From: Xanthomonas sp. F10
GTDB taxonomy: Bacteria > Pseudomonadota > Gammaproteobacteria > Xanthomonadales > Xanthomonadaceae
Length of the DNA: 64,000 nt
Direction: 5' to 3'
Assembly (NCBI RefSeq): GCF_014206815.1
Contig: NZ_JACHNP010000002.1
Location: forward strand, 620,001-684,000
Every line of letters begins with the position of its first letter. Positions within the stretch are counted from its first letter, which is position 1. Below, in pieces: positions 47,308 through 54,546 of the stretch. Under the pieces are notes generated by a model that saw nothing but the letters and a program-made list of their open reading frames with translations, was not told where the DNA came from and made no database searches. The translations under genes were made by a program, and so were the position numbers.

Positions 47308-49061
47308 TCCACTTCAAGCGATTCGGCCAGGGGGGGCGCGTCTGCGCAGTGCTGATGGTGTTGGCCGCGCTGCTGCTGGCGCTACCGGCGGGCGCCGCCA
47401 CGCGCGCGTGGCTGGATCGCGACAACGTCGGCGCCGGCGAGGGCGTGACTCTCAACATCGAGACCGACCAAGCGACGGCGACCCCGGACTACACGCCGCT
47501 GCGCGCGGATTTCGCGCTCAGCAACGAGGTCAAGAGCCGGCAGATGCAGATCGTCAACGGCGCGGTCTCGGCGAAGTCCCTGTTCGGCGTGATCCTGACC
47601 CCGCGCAGCACCGGCACGCTGGAGATCCCGTCGCTGCAGGTCGGCAACGAGCGCACCGCGCCATTGCGGTTGGAGGTGGGCGCGGCCAGCGCCGCGGCGC
47701 CCGCCACCGCCAACGCCGATGTGCCGGCGCAAGTGGGCAACGCCGATGTGTTCGTGCAGACCGTCGTCGACGACGCGCAGCCCTATGTGCAGCAGAGCGT
47801 GGGCGTGGTGGTGCGGCTGTATCTCGGCGTGCCGCTGAGTTCCGGCGAACTGGACCTGGACGCACCGGCGGGCGCGTCGTTGCAGCGCGTCGGCGACGAT
47901 ATCCAGAACCGCCGCCAGATCGACGGACGCATGTACACCGTGGTCGAGCGGCATTACCTGCTGGTCCCCGAACGCAGCGGACCGCTGCTGTTGCCGGGCG
48001 CGCGTTTCAGCGGTCGTGGCCCCACCGGTTTCTTTGACGACTACTTCGGCCGTGGTGGCGAACTCAATGCGCGCGGCACCGAGCAGACCCTGAAGGTGCG
48101 CGCGCAGCCGGCCAATGCGCCGCAGCCATGGCTGCCGCTGCACGAATTGCGCCTGCGCTATACCGCCACGCCGCAGCGCGCCAAGGCCGGCGAAGCGGCC
48201 GACATCGTGGTCGAGGCCACCGCACGCGGCGCCACCCAGGCCCAGTTCCCCGAACTGCCCACGCCCAGCGTCGATGGCGCACAGGTGTTCGCCGAGCCGC
48301 CGCAGGTGCAGGAACGCTTCGTCGACGGCGGCCCGCAGGTGACCGTCACCCGCCGCTACTCGATCGTGCCGCAGGCGGCGGGCCCGTTGCTGGTGCGCGG
48401 CCTGCGCACGCCCTGGTGGGATGTCGGCGCCGGCGCCGCGCGCGAGGCCAGCCTGCCGGACCTGACCCTGCAGGTGCAGCCCGGGCAAGGCGTGCCCGCG
48501 CCGGCCCCGGCGCCGCTCAGTCCGACGGCGCCGACGCTGAGCGTGGTGCCGCCGGACAACGCGGTGGCGCCGACGCACACGCTGCGCGGACGGCTCGCTT
48601 CGTTGCCGCTGTGGATGGCATTGGCCGCGGGCTTCGCGGTGCTATGGCTGGCGACCCTGGTCTGGGCCTGGCGCCGCGCGCGCCGCCCGCGCGGCGTTGC
48701 CGCGCTGCCGTCGACCACGCCCAACGCTGCGCCTGGGACGCCATCGGCGCCTGCAAGTGCCCGCGCCGCGCTGCCGGCGTTGCGCAAGGCCCTGGACAGC
48801 GGCGGACTGGACGAGGTCGCGGCGATCCTGTGCGCGCAGGCCGGCGTGGTCGACCTGGATACAGTGGTGCAGCGTCTGGACGATCCGGCACAGCGCGACG
48901 CGGTGCTGCGCATGCAGCACGCGCGCTGGGGCGGTGGCGGCGATGTGACCGGCGCGCGTGCCGCGCTGCGTCAGGCGTTCTGGGCCGGGCCACGTTGGCG
49001 CGCTGCGCTGCGCAAGCAAGACAAGGACGATTTGCCGCCGTTGTATCCGCGCGATGCGTGA
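47304..49061 (+). CDS. BatD-like protein
   Basis: A 585-residue exported membrane protein of the BatD (oxygen tolerance) family. Signal sequence VLAALLLALPAGAATRAWLDRD, with the family-typical start of mature BatD, then several Ig-like beta domains (to about 400; FVQTVVDDAQPYVQQSVGVVVRLYLG, YSIVPQAAGPLLVRGLRTPWW). One membrane helix (LWMALAAGFAVLWLATLVWAW, about 435) and a cytosolic helical tail of about 120 residues end it. Last gene of the moxR operon; it overlaps the VWA-TPR gene by 4 bp. Confidence 0.92.
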   Translation: MIHFKRFGQGGRVCAVLMVLAALLLALPAGAATRAWLDRDNVGAGEGVTLNIETDQATATPDYTPLRADFALSNEVKSRQMQIVNGAVSAKSLFGVILTPRSTGTLEIPSLQVGNERTAPLRLEVGAASAAAPATANADVPAQVGNADVFVQTVVDDAQPYVQQSVGVVVRLYLGVPLSSGELDLDAPAGASLQRVGDDIQNRRQIDGRMYTVVERHYLLVPERSGPLLLPGARFSGRGPTGFFDDYFGRGGELNARGTEQTLKVRAQPANAPQPWLPLHELRLRYTATPQRAKAGEAADIVVEATARGATQAQFPELPTPSVDGAQVFAEPPQVQERFVDGGPQVTVTRRYSIVPQAAGPLLVRGLRTPWWDVGAGAAREASLPDLTLQVQPGQGVPAPAPAPLSPTAPTLSVVPPDNAVAPTHTLRGRLASLPLWMALAAGFAVLWLATLVWAWRRARRPRGVAALPSTTPNAAPGTPSAPASARAALPALRKALDSGGLDEVAAILCAQAGVVDLDTVVQRLDDPAQRDAVLRMQHARWGGGGDVTGARAALRQAFWAGPRWRAALRKQDKDDLPPLYPRDA

Positions 49062-49445
49062 GTTCCTGTTGTTATGCGCGTAACGCTGATCGTTCTCAAC
49101 GACGCAGCGTGATCAATGATGTTGTCGCCGATTTCTCAGGTGCTTACCGGAAGACCGGCGGCGGATGTGGCTATAGCCGCGACACGATCCCGATAGCGTG
49201 ATCGAGCGAATGGCGCGGATCCAGCTTCGTACCATCCGTGTCTTCACCCGGAGCACAGGACGTTGACGCCCGGCCGTACGCCTTGGTGCTGATGCAGTCA
49301 TGGCTGGCCAGCCTGTCTGTCAGGTTTTTTTTTCGCGCCTGCGTCTATCGACGGCGCCTTGCCACAGGACTCGCACCAGCGGCGAGATGTCGACGCTTGC
49401 TCATGGTTTGTTAAGCTGGGTGTTCCTCCTTGCAAGGCGCACACC
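49062..49445. other. 384-bp intergenic region between batD and the symporter gene
   Basis: There is no coding frame with homology. Noted: the near-palindrome GTTATGCGCGTAAC at 49071-49084, the GGCTATAGCC palindrome at about 49167, a terminator-like hairpin at 49312, and an AT-rich TTTGTTAAGCT just upstream of the symporter gene. There is no GGGATTGG or REP element, unusual for this window. Confidence 0.6.
49312..49333 (+). terminator. terminator-like hairpin with T9 tract
   Basis: CCTG-TCTGT-CAGG, a 4-bp stem followed by nine T (49325-49333). The stem is short for this GC-rich genome, but the T9 run is the longest in the region. It lies 250 bp past batD. Confidence 0.45.
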
Positions 49446-50735
49446 ATGACCGACACCCCCGTGAAGGCCGAAACCGGCATGCCGTTGCACTGGAAAATGG
49501 CGATCGGCTTCGTCCTCGGGCTGGTGCTGGGCCTGGCGGTGCATATGAGCGTGGGCGGCGATGCGGCCTGGGTGCAGGCGCTGACCAAGTACCTCACCAC
49601 GCCGTTCTCCAAGCTGTTCCTCAACCTGATCTTCATGCTGATCGTGCCGTTGCTGTTCTCGGCGCTGGTGATGGGCATTTCGGAGATGGGCGACATCCGT
49701 GCGCTCGGCCGGATCGGCTGGAAGACGCTGGGCTATACGGTGGTACTGTCTGGTGTGGCGGTGCTGCTGGGCCTGGTGCTGGTCAACGTACTCAAGCCCG
49801 GCATCGGCGTGGATCGCGAGCTGGCGCAGCAGTTGCTGCAGCAGAACGTGGAGCGGACGGCGCAGATCGTCGACCAGAGCAAGCACCAGCCGCACGGCAT
49901 GGACATGCTGTTGTCGATCGTGCCCGACAACGTGGTCGCGGCCGCGTCCAGCAATGGCGCGATCCTGTCGCTGATGTTCTTCGCGGTGATGTTCGGCGTG
50001 GGCATGGTGCTCAGCGACGACGCCAAGGTGGCGACGCTGCGCCGCGGCATCGAGGGCGTGTTCGAGATCTCGATGACCCTGATCGGCTTGGTGATCCGCC
50101 TGGCGCCGTATGCGGTGGCCTGCTTCATGTTCAACCTGGCGGCGCTGTTCGGTTTCGAACTGTTGGTGCGGCTGGGCGCATACGTGGGCGTGGTGGTGCT
50201 GGCGCTGGGCCTGCACATGGTGGTGAGTTACGGCGTGGCGGTGCGCCTGGCCGGACGCTCGCCGCTGTGGTTCTTCCGCTCTACCCGCGAAGCGACGGTG
50301 ATGGCGTTCTCGACCGCGTCCAGCAACGCCACCCTGCCGACCGCGCTGCGCGTGGCCGACCAGATGGGGCTGCCGCACAAGGTCTCGCGTTTCGTGCTGA
50401 CCGTCGGCGCCACCGCCAACCAGAACGGCACCGCGCTGTTCGAGGGGGTGACGGTGATCTTCCTGGCGCAGTTCTTCGGCGTGGAACTGAGCATCGCGCA
50501 GCAATGCATGGTGATGCTGGTGTGCATCCTCGGCGGCATCGGCACTGCCGGCGTGCCATCCGGCTCGCTGCCGGTGGTGGCGCTGATCTGCGCGATGGTC
50601 GGCGTCGACCCGGTCGGCATCGGCATGATCCTGGGCGTCAACCATTTCCTGGACATGTGCCGCACCGCGCTGAACGTGACCGGCGACCTGGCCCTGACCA
50701 CGCTGGTGGCCAAGGGCGAGGACGGCGGGAATTAG
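49446..50735 (+). CDS. dicarboxylate/amino acid:cation symporter (DAACS family)
   Basis: A 429-residue GltP/DctA-type transporter with about eight membrane segments and two re-entrant hairpins. Hairpin 1 is STASSNATLPTALRVADQ. TM7 reads GATANQNGTALFEG, where most members have NMDGT; TM8 is NHFLDMCRTALNVTGDL with the conserved Asp, Arg and Asn that bind substrate. Substrates are likely C4-dicarboxylates or glutamate/aspartate; the ion may be H+ or Na+. The stop codon falls in the GGGAATTAGGG repeat. Confidence 0.92.
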   Translation: MTDTPVKAETGMPLHWKMAIGFVLGLVLGLAVHMSVGGDAAWVQALTKYLTTPFSKLFLNLIFMLIVPLLFSALVMGISEMGDIRALGRIGWKTLGYTVVLSGVAVLLGLVLVNVLKPGIGVDRELAQQLLQQNVERTAQIVDQSKHQPHGMDMLLSIVPDNVVAAASSNGAILSLMFFAVMFGVGMVLSDDAKVATLRRGIEGVFEISMTLIGLVIRLAPYAVACFMFNLAALFGFELLVRLGAYVGVVVLALGLHMVVSYGVAVRLAGRSPLWFFRSTREATVMAFSTASSNATLPTALRVADQMGLPHKVSRFVLTVGATANQNGTALFEGVTVIFLAQFFGVELSIAQQCMVMLVCILGGIGTAGVPSGSLPVVALICAMVGVDPVGIGMILGVNHFLDMCRTALNVTGDLALTTLVAKGEDGGN

Positions 50736-50897
50736 GGATTCGGGATTGGGAAGGCGGCGCTATCGCCGCCTGACGGGCCATGGGTAGGTGCCGCTTCAGC
50801 CGCGATGGGCCATCCCGGTGCGCCTGTCGCGGCTGAAGCCGCTCCTACGCCATCCGAGGTGTCCAGCCGGCGACGCTACGAATCCCCAATCCCCGCC
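50726..50897. repeat. nested repeat: REP pair inside a GGGATTCGGGATTGGG pair
   Basis: The left outer arm (GGCGGGAATTAGGGATTCGG, from 50725, and GGATTGGG) includes the stop codon of the symporter gene. The right outer arm is CGAATCCCCAATCCCCGCC (50879-50897). Inner REP arms: a degenerate TAGGTGCCGCTTCAGCCGCG (from 50785) and CGCGGCTGAAGCCGCTCCTA (to 50848). Confidence 0.78.
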
Positions 50898-50949
50898 TGT
50901 GGGACAATAGTGGGCCCGACGCCACGCGCCCGCTTCCGACAGATCCCTC

Positions 50950-52950
50950 ATGACGACGCCTACCCGCCGCGAACTCGCCAACGCGATCCGTTTCCTTGCC
51001 GCCGATGCGGTCGAGGCCGCCAATTCCGGCCACCCCGGCATGCCGATGGGCATGGCCGACATCGCCGAAGTGCTGTGGAACGACTTCCTCAGCCACAATC
51101 CGAACAATCCGCACTGGTTCAACCGCGACCGCTTCGTGCTGTCCAACGGCCATGGCTCGATGCTGCAGTACGCGCTGCTGCACCTGTCCGGCTACGACCT
51201 GCCGATCGAGGAGCTCAAGCGCTTCCGCCAGCTGCACAGCAAGACCGCCGGCCACCCCGAGCGCAGCGAGACCCCGGGGGTGGAGACCACCACCGGTCCG
51301 CTGGGCCAGGGCTTTGCCAACGCGGTCGGTTTCGCGCTGGCCGAGAAGCTGCTGGCGCAGCGCTACAACCGTCCCGAGCACCAGATCGTCGACCATCGCA
51401 CCTGGGTGTTCATGGGCGACGGCTGCATGATGGAAGGCGTGTCGCACGAAGCCGCATCGCTGGCCGGCACCTGGGGCCTGGGCAAGCTGGTTGCGTTCTG
51501 GGACAACAACCATATCTCCATCGACGGCAACACCGCCGGCTGGTTCAGCGACAACACCCCGGCCCGGTTCGAGGCCTATAACTGGCACGTGATCCGTGAT
51601 GTCGACGGCCAGGATGCCGACGCGGTCAAGGCTGCGATCGAGGCCGCGATCGCCGAGAGCGAGAAGCCGACCCTGATCTGCTGCCGCACCACCATCGGCT
51701 TCGGTGCGCCGACCAAGGCCGGCAAGGAATCCTCGCACGGCGCCGCGCTGGGCAAGGAAGAGCTGGAAGGCGCGCGCAAGGCGCTGAACTGGCCGTATGC
51801 GCCGTTCGAGATCCCGCAGGCGATCTACGACGGCTGGCGCGCCGGCGGTGCGGGCACGCTGCGCCAGGCCGAGTGGGAGCAGGCCTTCGACAAGTACGCC
51901 AAGCAGTACCCGGCCGAAGCCGCGGAACTGACCCGCCGCTCGCATGGCGAGCTGCCGGAAGACTTCCTCGCCCAGGCCGACGCCTACATCGCCAAGCAGG
52001 CCGCCGAAGGCCAGACCATCGCCTCGCGCAAGGCGTCGCAGATGGCGATCGAGGCGTTCGCGCCGCTGCTGCCGGAGCTGGTCGGCGGTTCGGCCGACCT
52101 GGCGCATTCCAACCTGACCCTGTGGAAGGCCAGCAAGTCGGTCGCCAGCGACGATCCGAACGCCAACTACGTGTACTACGGCGTGCGCGAGTTCGGCATG
52201 ACCGCCATCGCCAACGGCCTGGCGCTGCACGGCGGCTTCATCCCGTTCGACGCTACCTTCCTGGTGTTCAGCGACTACGCGCGCAACGGCGTGCGCATGA
52301 GCGCGCTGATCCCGGCGCACGCGATCCACGTCTACACCCACGATTCGATCGGCCTGGGCGAGGATGGCCCGACCCATCAGCCGGTGGAACACCTGGCGTC
52401 GCTGCGCTACATCCCCAACAACGACGTGTGGCGCCCCTGCGACACGGTGGAGTCGGCGGTGAGCTGGAAGGCCGCGATCACCCGCAAGGACGGCCCGAGC
52501 TGCCTGGTGTTCAGCCGCCAGAACCTGCCGCACCAGCCGCGTAGCGCCGAGCAGATCAAGCAGATCGAGCGCGGCGGCTACGTGCTGGCCGATGCCGAGG
52601 GCGGCACGCCCGACGTGATCCTGATCGGCACCGGCTCGGAAGTCGGCCTGGCGGTGGAAGCGAAGCAGGCGCTGGATGCCGCGGGCCTGAAGACCCGCGT
52701 GGTGTCGATGCCGTGCACCGACGTGTTCGATCGCCAGGACGCGGCCTACCGGGAGTCGGTGCTGCCGTCGTCGGTGCGCAAGCGCGTGGCGGTGGAAGCC
52801 GGTGTCACCGCCTTCTGGCGCGCCTACGTGGGCCTGGACGGCGCCGTGGTCGGCATCGACAGCTTCGGCGCCTCGGCGCCGGCGAATGTGCTGTACAAGC
52901 ACTTCCAGATCACCGCCGAGCACGTGGTGGCGGCGGCGAAGGCGCTGTAA
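50950..52950 (+). CDS. tkt: transketolase
   Basis: A 666-residue thiamine-diphosphate enzyme that moves two-carbon units in the non-oxidative pentose phosphate pathway. [32 protein letters not shown] opens the protein. The TPP/Mg motif is [13 protein letters not shown] with [11 protein letters not shown]; the activating Glu is in the pyrimidine domain near [15 protein letters not shown], and [20 protein letters not shown] is the phosphate-binding signature. Full length relative to E. coli TktA (663). Works with RpiA (6147). Followed by a strong terminator. Confidence 0.98.
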   Translation: MTTPTRRELANAIRFLAADAVEAANSGHPGMPMGMADIAEVLWNDFLSHNPNNPHWFNRDRFVLSNGHGSMLQYALLHLSGYDLPIEELKRFRQLHSKTAGHPERSETPGVETTTGPLGQGFANAVGFALAEKLLAQRYNRPEHQIVDHRTWVFMGDGCMMEGVSHEAASLAGTWGLGKLVAFWDNNHISIDGNTAGWFSDNTPARFEAYNWHVIRDVDGQDADAVKAAIEAAIAESEKPTLICCRTTIGFGAPTKAGKESSHGAALGKEELEGARKALNWPYAPFEIPQAIYDGWRAGGAGTLRQAEWEQAFDKYAKQYPAEAAELTRRSHGELPEDFLAQADAYIAKQAAEGQTIASRKASQMAIEAFAPLLPELVGGSADLAHSNLTLWKASKSVASDDPNANYVYYGVREFGMTAIANGLALHGGFIPFDATFLVFSDYARNGVRMSALIPAHAIHVYTHDSIGLGEDGPTHQPVEHLASLRYIPNNDVWRPCDTVESAVSWKAAITRKDGPSCLVFSRQNLPHQPRSAEQIKQIERGGYVLADAEGGTPDVILIGTGSEVGLAVEAKQALDAAGLKTRVVSMPCTDVFDRQDAAYRESVLPSSVRKRVAVEAGVTAFWRAYVGLDGAVVGIDSFGASAPANVLYKHFQITAEHVVAAAKAL

Positions 52951-52973
52951 GCCGATCCCGCGATGGAAGACGG

Positions 52974-53001
52974 AAAAGGCCGGCGCATGCCGGCCTTTTT
53001 C
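52974..53001 (+). terminator. Rho-independent terminator after tkt
   Basis: AAAAGGCCGGC-GCAT-GCCGGCCTTTT, an 11-bp stem continuing into TTCTT. The A-rich 5' flank could also serve the opposite strand. Confidence 0.9.
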
Positions 53002-53040
53002 TTGCCTGTGCGGATGTGTCGGATGAGGAAAAAGCGGATC

Positions 53041-53112
53041 TCGTAGGAGCGGCTTCAGCCGCGACCGCGTTTCCTGTAACGCCCGTCGCAGCTAAAGCCG
53101 CTCCTGCCACGA
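53041..53112. repeat. REP pair (TAGGAGCGGCTTCAGCCGCG family)
   Basis: TAGGAGCGGCTTCAGCCGCG (from 53044) faces the divergent partner CGCAGCTAAAGCCGCTCCTG (to 53106). It sits between the tkt terminator and the convergent DUF2894 gene. There is no outer GGGATTGG pair here. Confidence 0.82.
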
Positions 53113-53144
53113 CGCTGTCGGCGCGATGTGCATCGACGATGGGC

Positions 53145-53906
53145 TCAACCGCGCTTGCGCGGCCTGCTGCGCGGCGTTGCAGGTTTGCCGGCGGCGTTAC
53201 TGGATTTCTGCGGCGTCGCCAGTGCGCCAGCCTCCTGCAGTTGCTGCAGCCAGGACAGTGCGTCGACGTAGGACAGGAAGTGCTGCAGATAGCCGGGCGA
53301 GAGCGTGCGCATCAGCGTCAGTGCGCGATGCACCAGCACGCCGGAGTTCAGCGGACCGGCGTCGGCGGGTGCCGGTTGCAGCGACTGCCGCAACTGGCTG
53401 CGGCTGCGCAGCTCGGTCCACAGCCGGCGCGCGTCTTCGACCGCGGGCAACTGTGGCGCGACGAGGCGCGCTGGCGCCGCTGCGGACGACGACGCTGCGT
53501 CAGCTGGCGACGCTGCCGCTGTGAGCGGCTCGGTGGTGGTCCCGGTGCCGGTGTCGGCACCCAGACCGGGCGCGGCGTCGGATTCGGTTGCAACGTTGCT
53601 GGCGCTGGCGACGGCAGCCGAACGATGTTCCGCCAGCAGTGCACCCAGCGGACTCGGCTGGGCCGAGTGCGCCGCGGCGTCGGCGGTATCGCCAGTGTTC
53701 TGCGGCGTCGCGGCCAGCGCGGCCGCGTAGGCGTCGAGCAGGGCGGACAGCTTCTGCTCCAGCAGTTCCCGCGCCTTGCCCCGCTGCGCCTCGGTGCGGC
53801 GTGCCAGCGCTTCGAGGAAGCGGAAGCGCAGCGGGTCCAGCCGCTCGGCATGCTGTGTGCGCCAGGCGGCAAGACGGTCGGTGGCGGCGATTGGATCAGG
53901 GCGCAT
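53145..53906 (-). CDS. DUF2894 domain-containing protein
   Basis: A 253-residue soluble protein. N-terminal helices with AAWRTQHAERLDPLRFRFLEALARRTEAQRGKARELLEQKL match the DUF2894 opening. An Ala/Thr/Pro-rich linker follows (about 85-155). The C-terminal part, LRQSLQPAPADAGPLNSGVLVHRALTLMRTLSPGYLQHFLSYVDAL, ends in a basic tail (RSRPRKRG). Function unknown. Its start lies 11 bp inside the OmpA-like gene, so it is translationally coupled. Fourth and last gene of the DUF3348-DUF802-OmpA-DUF2894 cassette; the family may bind the motor tail or nucleic acid, but nothing visible decides. Confidence 0.85.
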   Translation of the reverse strand: MRPDPIAATDRLAAWRTQHAERLDPLRFRFLEALARRTEAQRGKARELLEQKLSALLDAYAAALAATPQNTGDTADAAAHSAQPSPLGALLAEHRSAAVASASNVATESDAAPGLGADTGTGTTTEPLTAAASPADAASSSAAAPARLVAPQLPAVEDARRLWTELRSRSQLRQSLQPAPADAGPLNSGVLVHRALTLMRTLSPGYLQHFLSYVDALSWLQQLQEAGALATPQKSSNAAGKPATPRSRPRKRG

Positions 53907-54546
53907 GCGGTGTCGCGGCGCGCTTGCGCATGCGTGGCAGCGGTGCCATCTCCACGCGGCGGTTGCTGGCGCGTCCGGCCTCGTCCACGTTCGGCGCCAC
54001 CGGTTGCTGCGCGCCGAAGGCCGCGGCGAAGACCGCATCGGCCGGTACGCCGGCCTCGATCAGCGCACGGGTCACGGTCAGCGCACGCTCGGCCGACAGT
54101 TCCCAGTTGTCGGCGAACTGGCGGTTGCTCTCGCGCACCTGGCGGTCGTCGGTGAAGCCGCTGACCATCAGGATCTCGTCGCGGGCCTTGAGGTAGCCGG
54201 CCAGCGGCGCGGCCAGGCTCTTCAGCAGGTCGCGGCCCTCCGGCTGCAACTGATCCGAGTTCAACGCGAACAGCACGTTGCCGCGGATGCCGATGCGGCC
54301 GTCGACCAGGGTCACCCGGCCCGCCGCCAGCGGGACCGCCAGCGCCTGTTCCAGGGTCTTGCGCTGTTGCGCTTCGCGCTGGTGCTGACGCATTTCCGCG
54401 TCCAGCTTGTTCGCCAGCTGCAACTGCACGCCGATCACCCCGATCAGGATCAGCACGAAGGCGCCGAGCAGCACCGACATCAGGTCGCCGAACACCGCCC
54501 AGACCGGCGCGCCGCTGTCGGCCTCGAGTTCCAGCTCGTCGCTCAT
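53896..54546 (-). CDS. MotB-like OmpA-domain protein
   Basis: A 216-residue protein. A short cytosolic N-terminus (MSDELELEADSGAPVW) is followed by one membrane helix, FGDLMSVLLGAFVLILIGVIGV (about 19-40), with Asp21 in the position of the proton-channel Asp of MotB, and a coiled-coil linker. The OmpA/MotB peptidoglycan-binding domain (about 85-200) contains VSGFTDDRQVRESNRQFADNWELSAERALTVTRALIEAGV and NRRVEMAPL, with the canonical Asp and Arg of the domain. It overlaps the DUF802 gene by 4 bp. Predicted to anchor a stator-like complex to the wall. Confidence 0.9.
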   Translation of the reverse strand: MSDELELEADSGAPVWAVFGDLMSVLLGAFVLILIGVIGVQLQLANKLDAEMRQHQREAQQRKTLEQALAVPLAAGRVTLVDGRIGIRGNVLFALNSDQLQPEGRDLLKSLAAPLAGYLKARDEILMVSGFTDDRQVRESNRQFADNWELSAERALTVTRALIEAGVPADAVFAAAFGAQQPVAPNVDEAGRASNRRVEMAPLPRMRKRAATPHAP

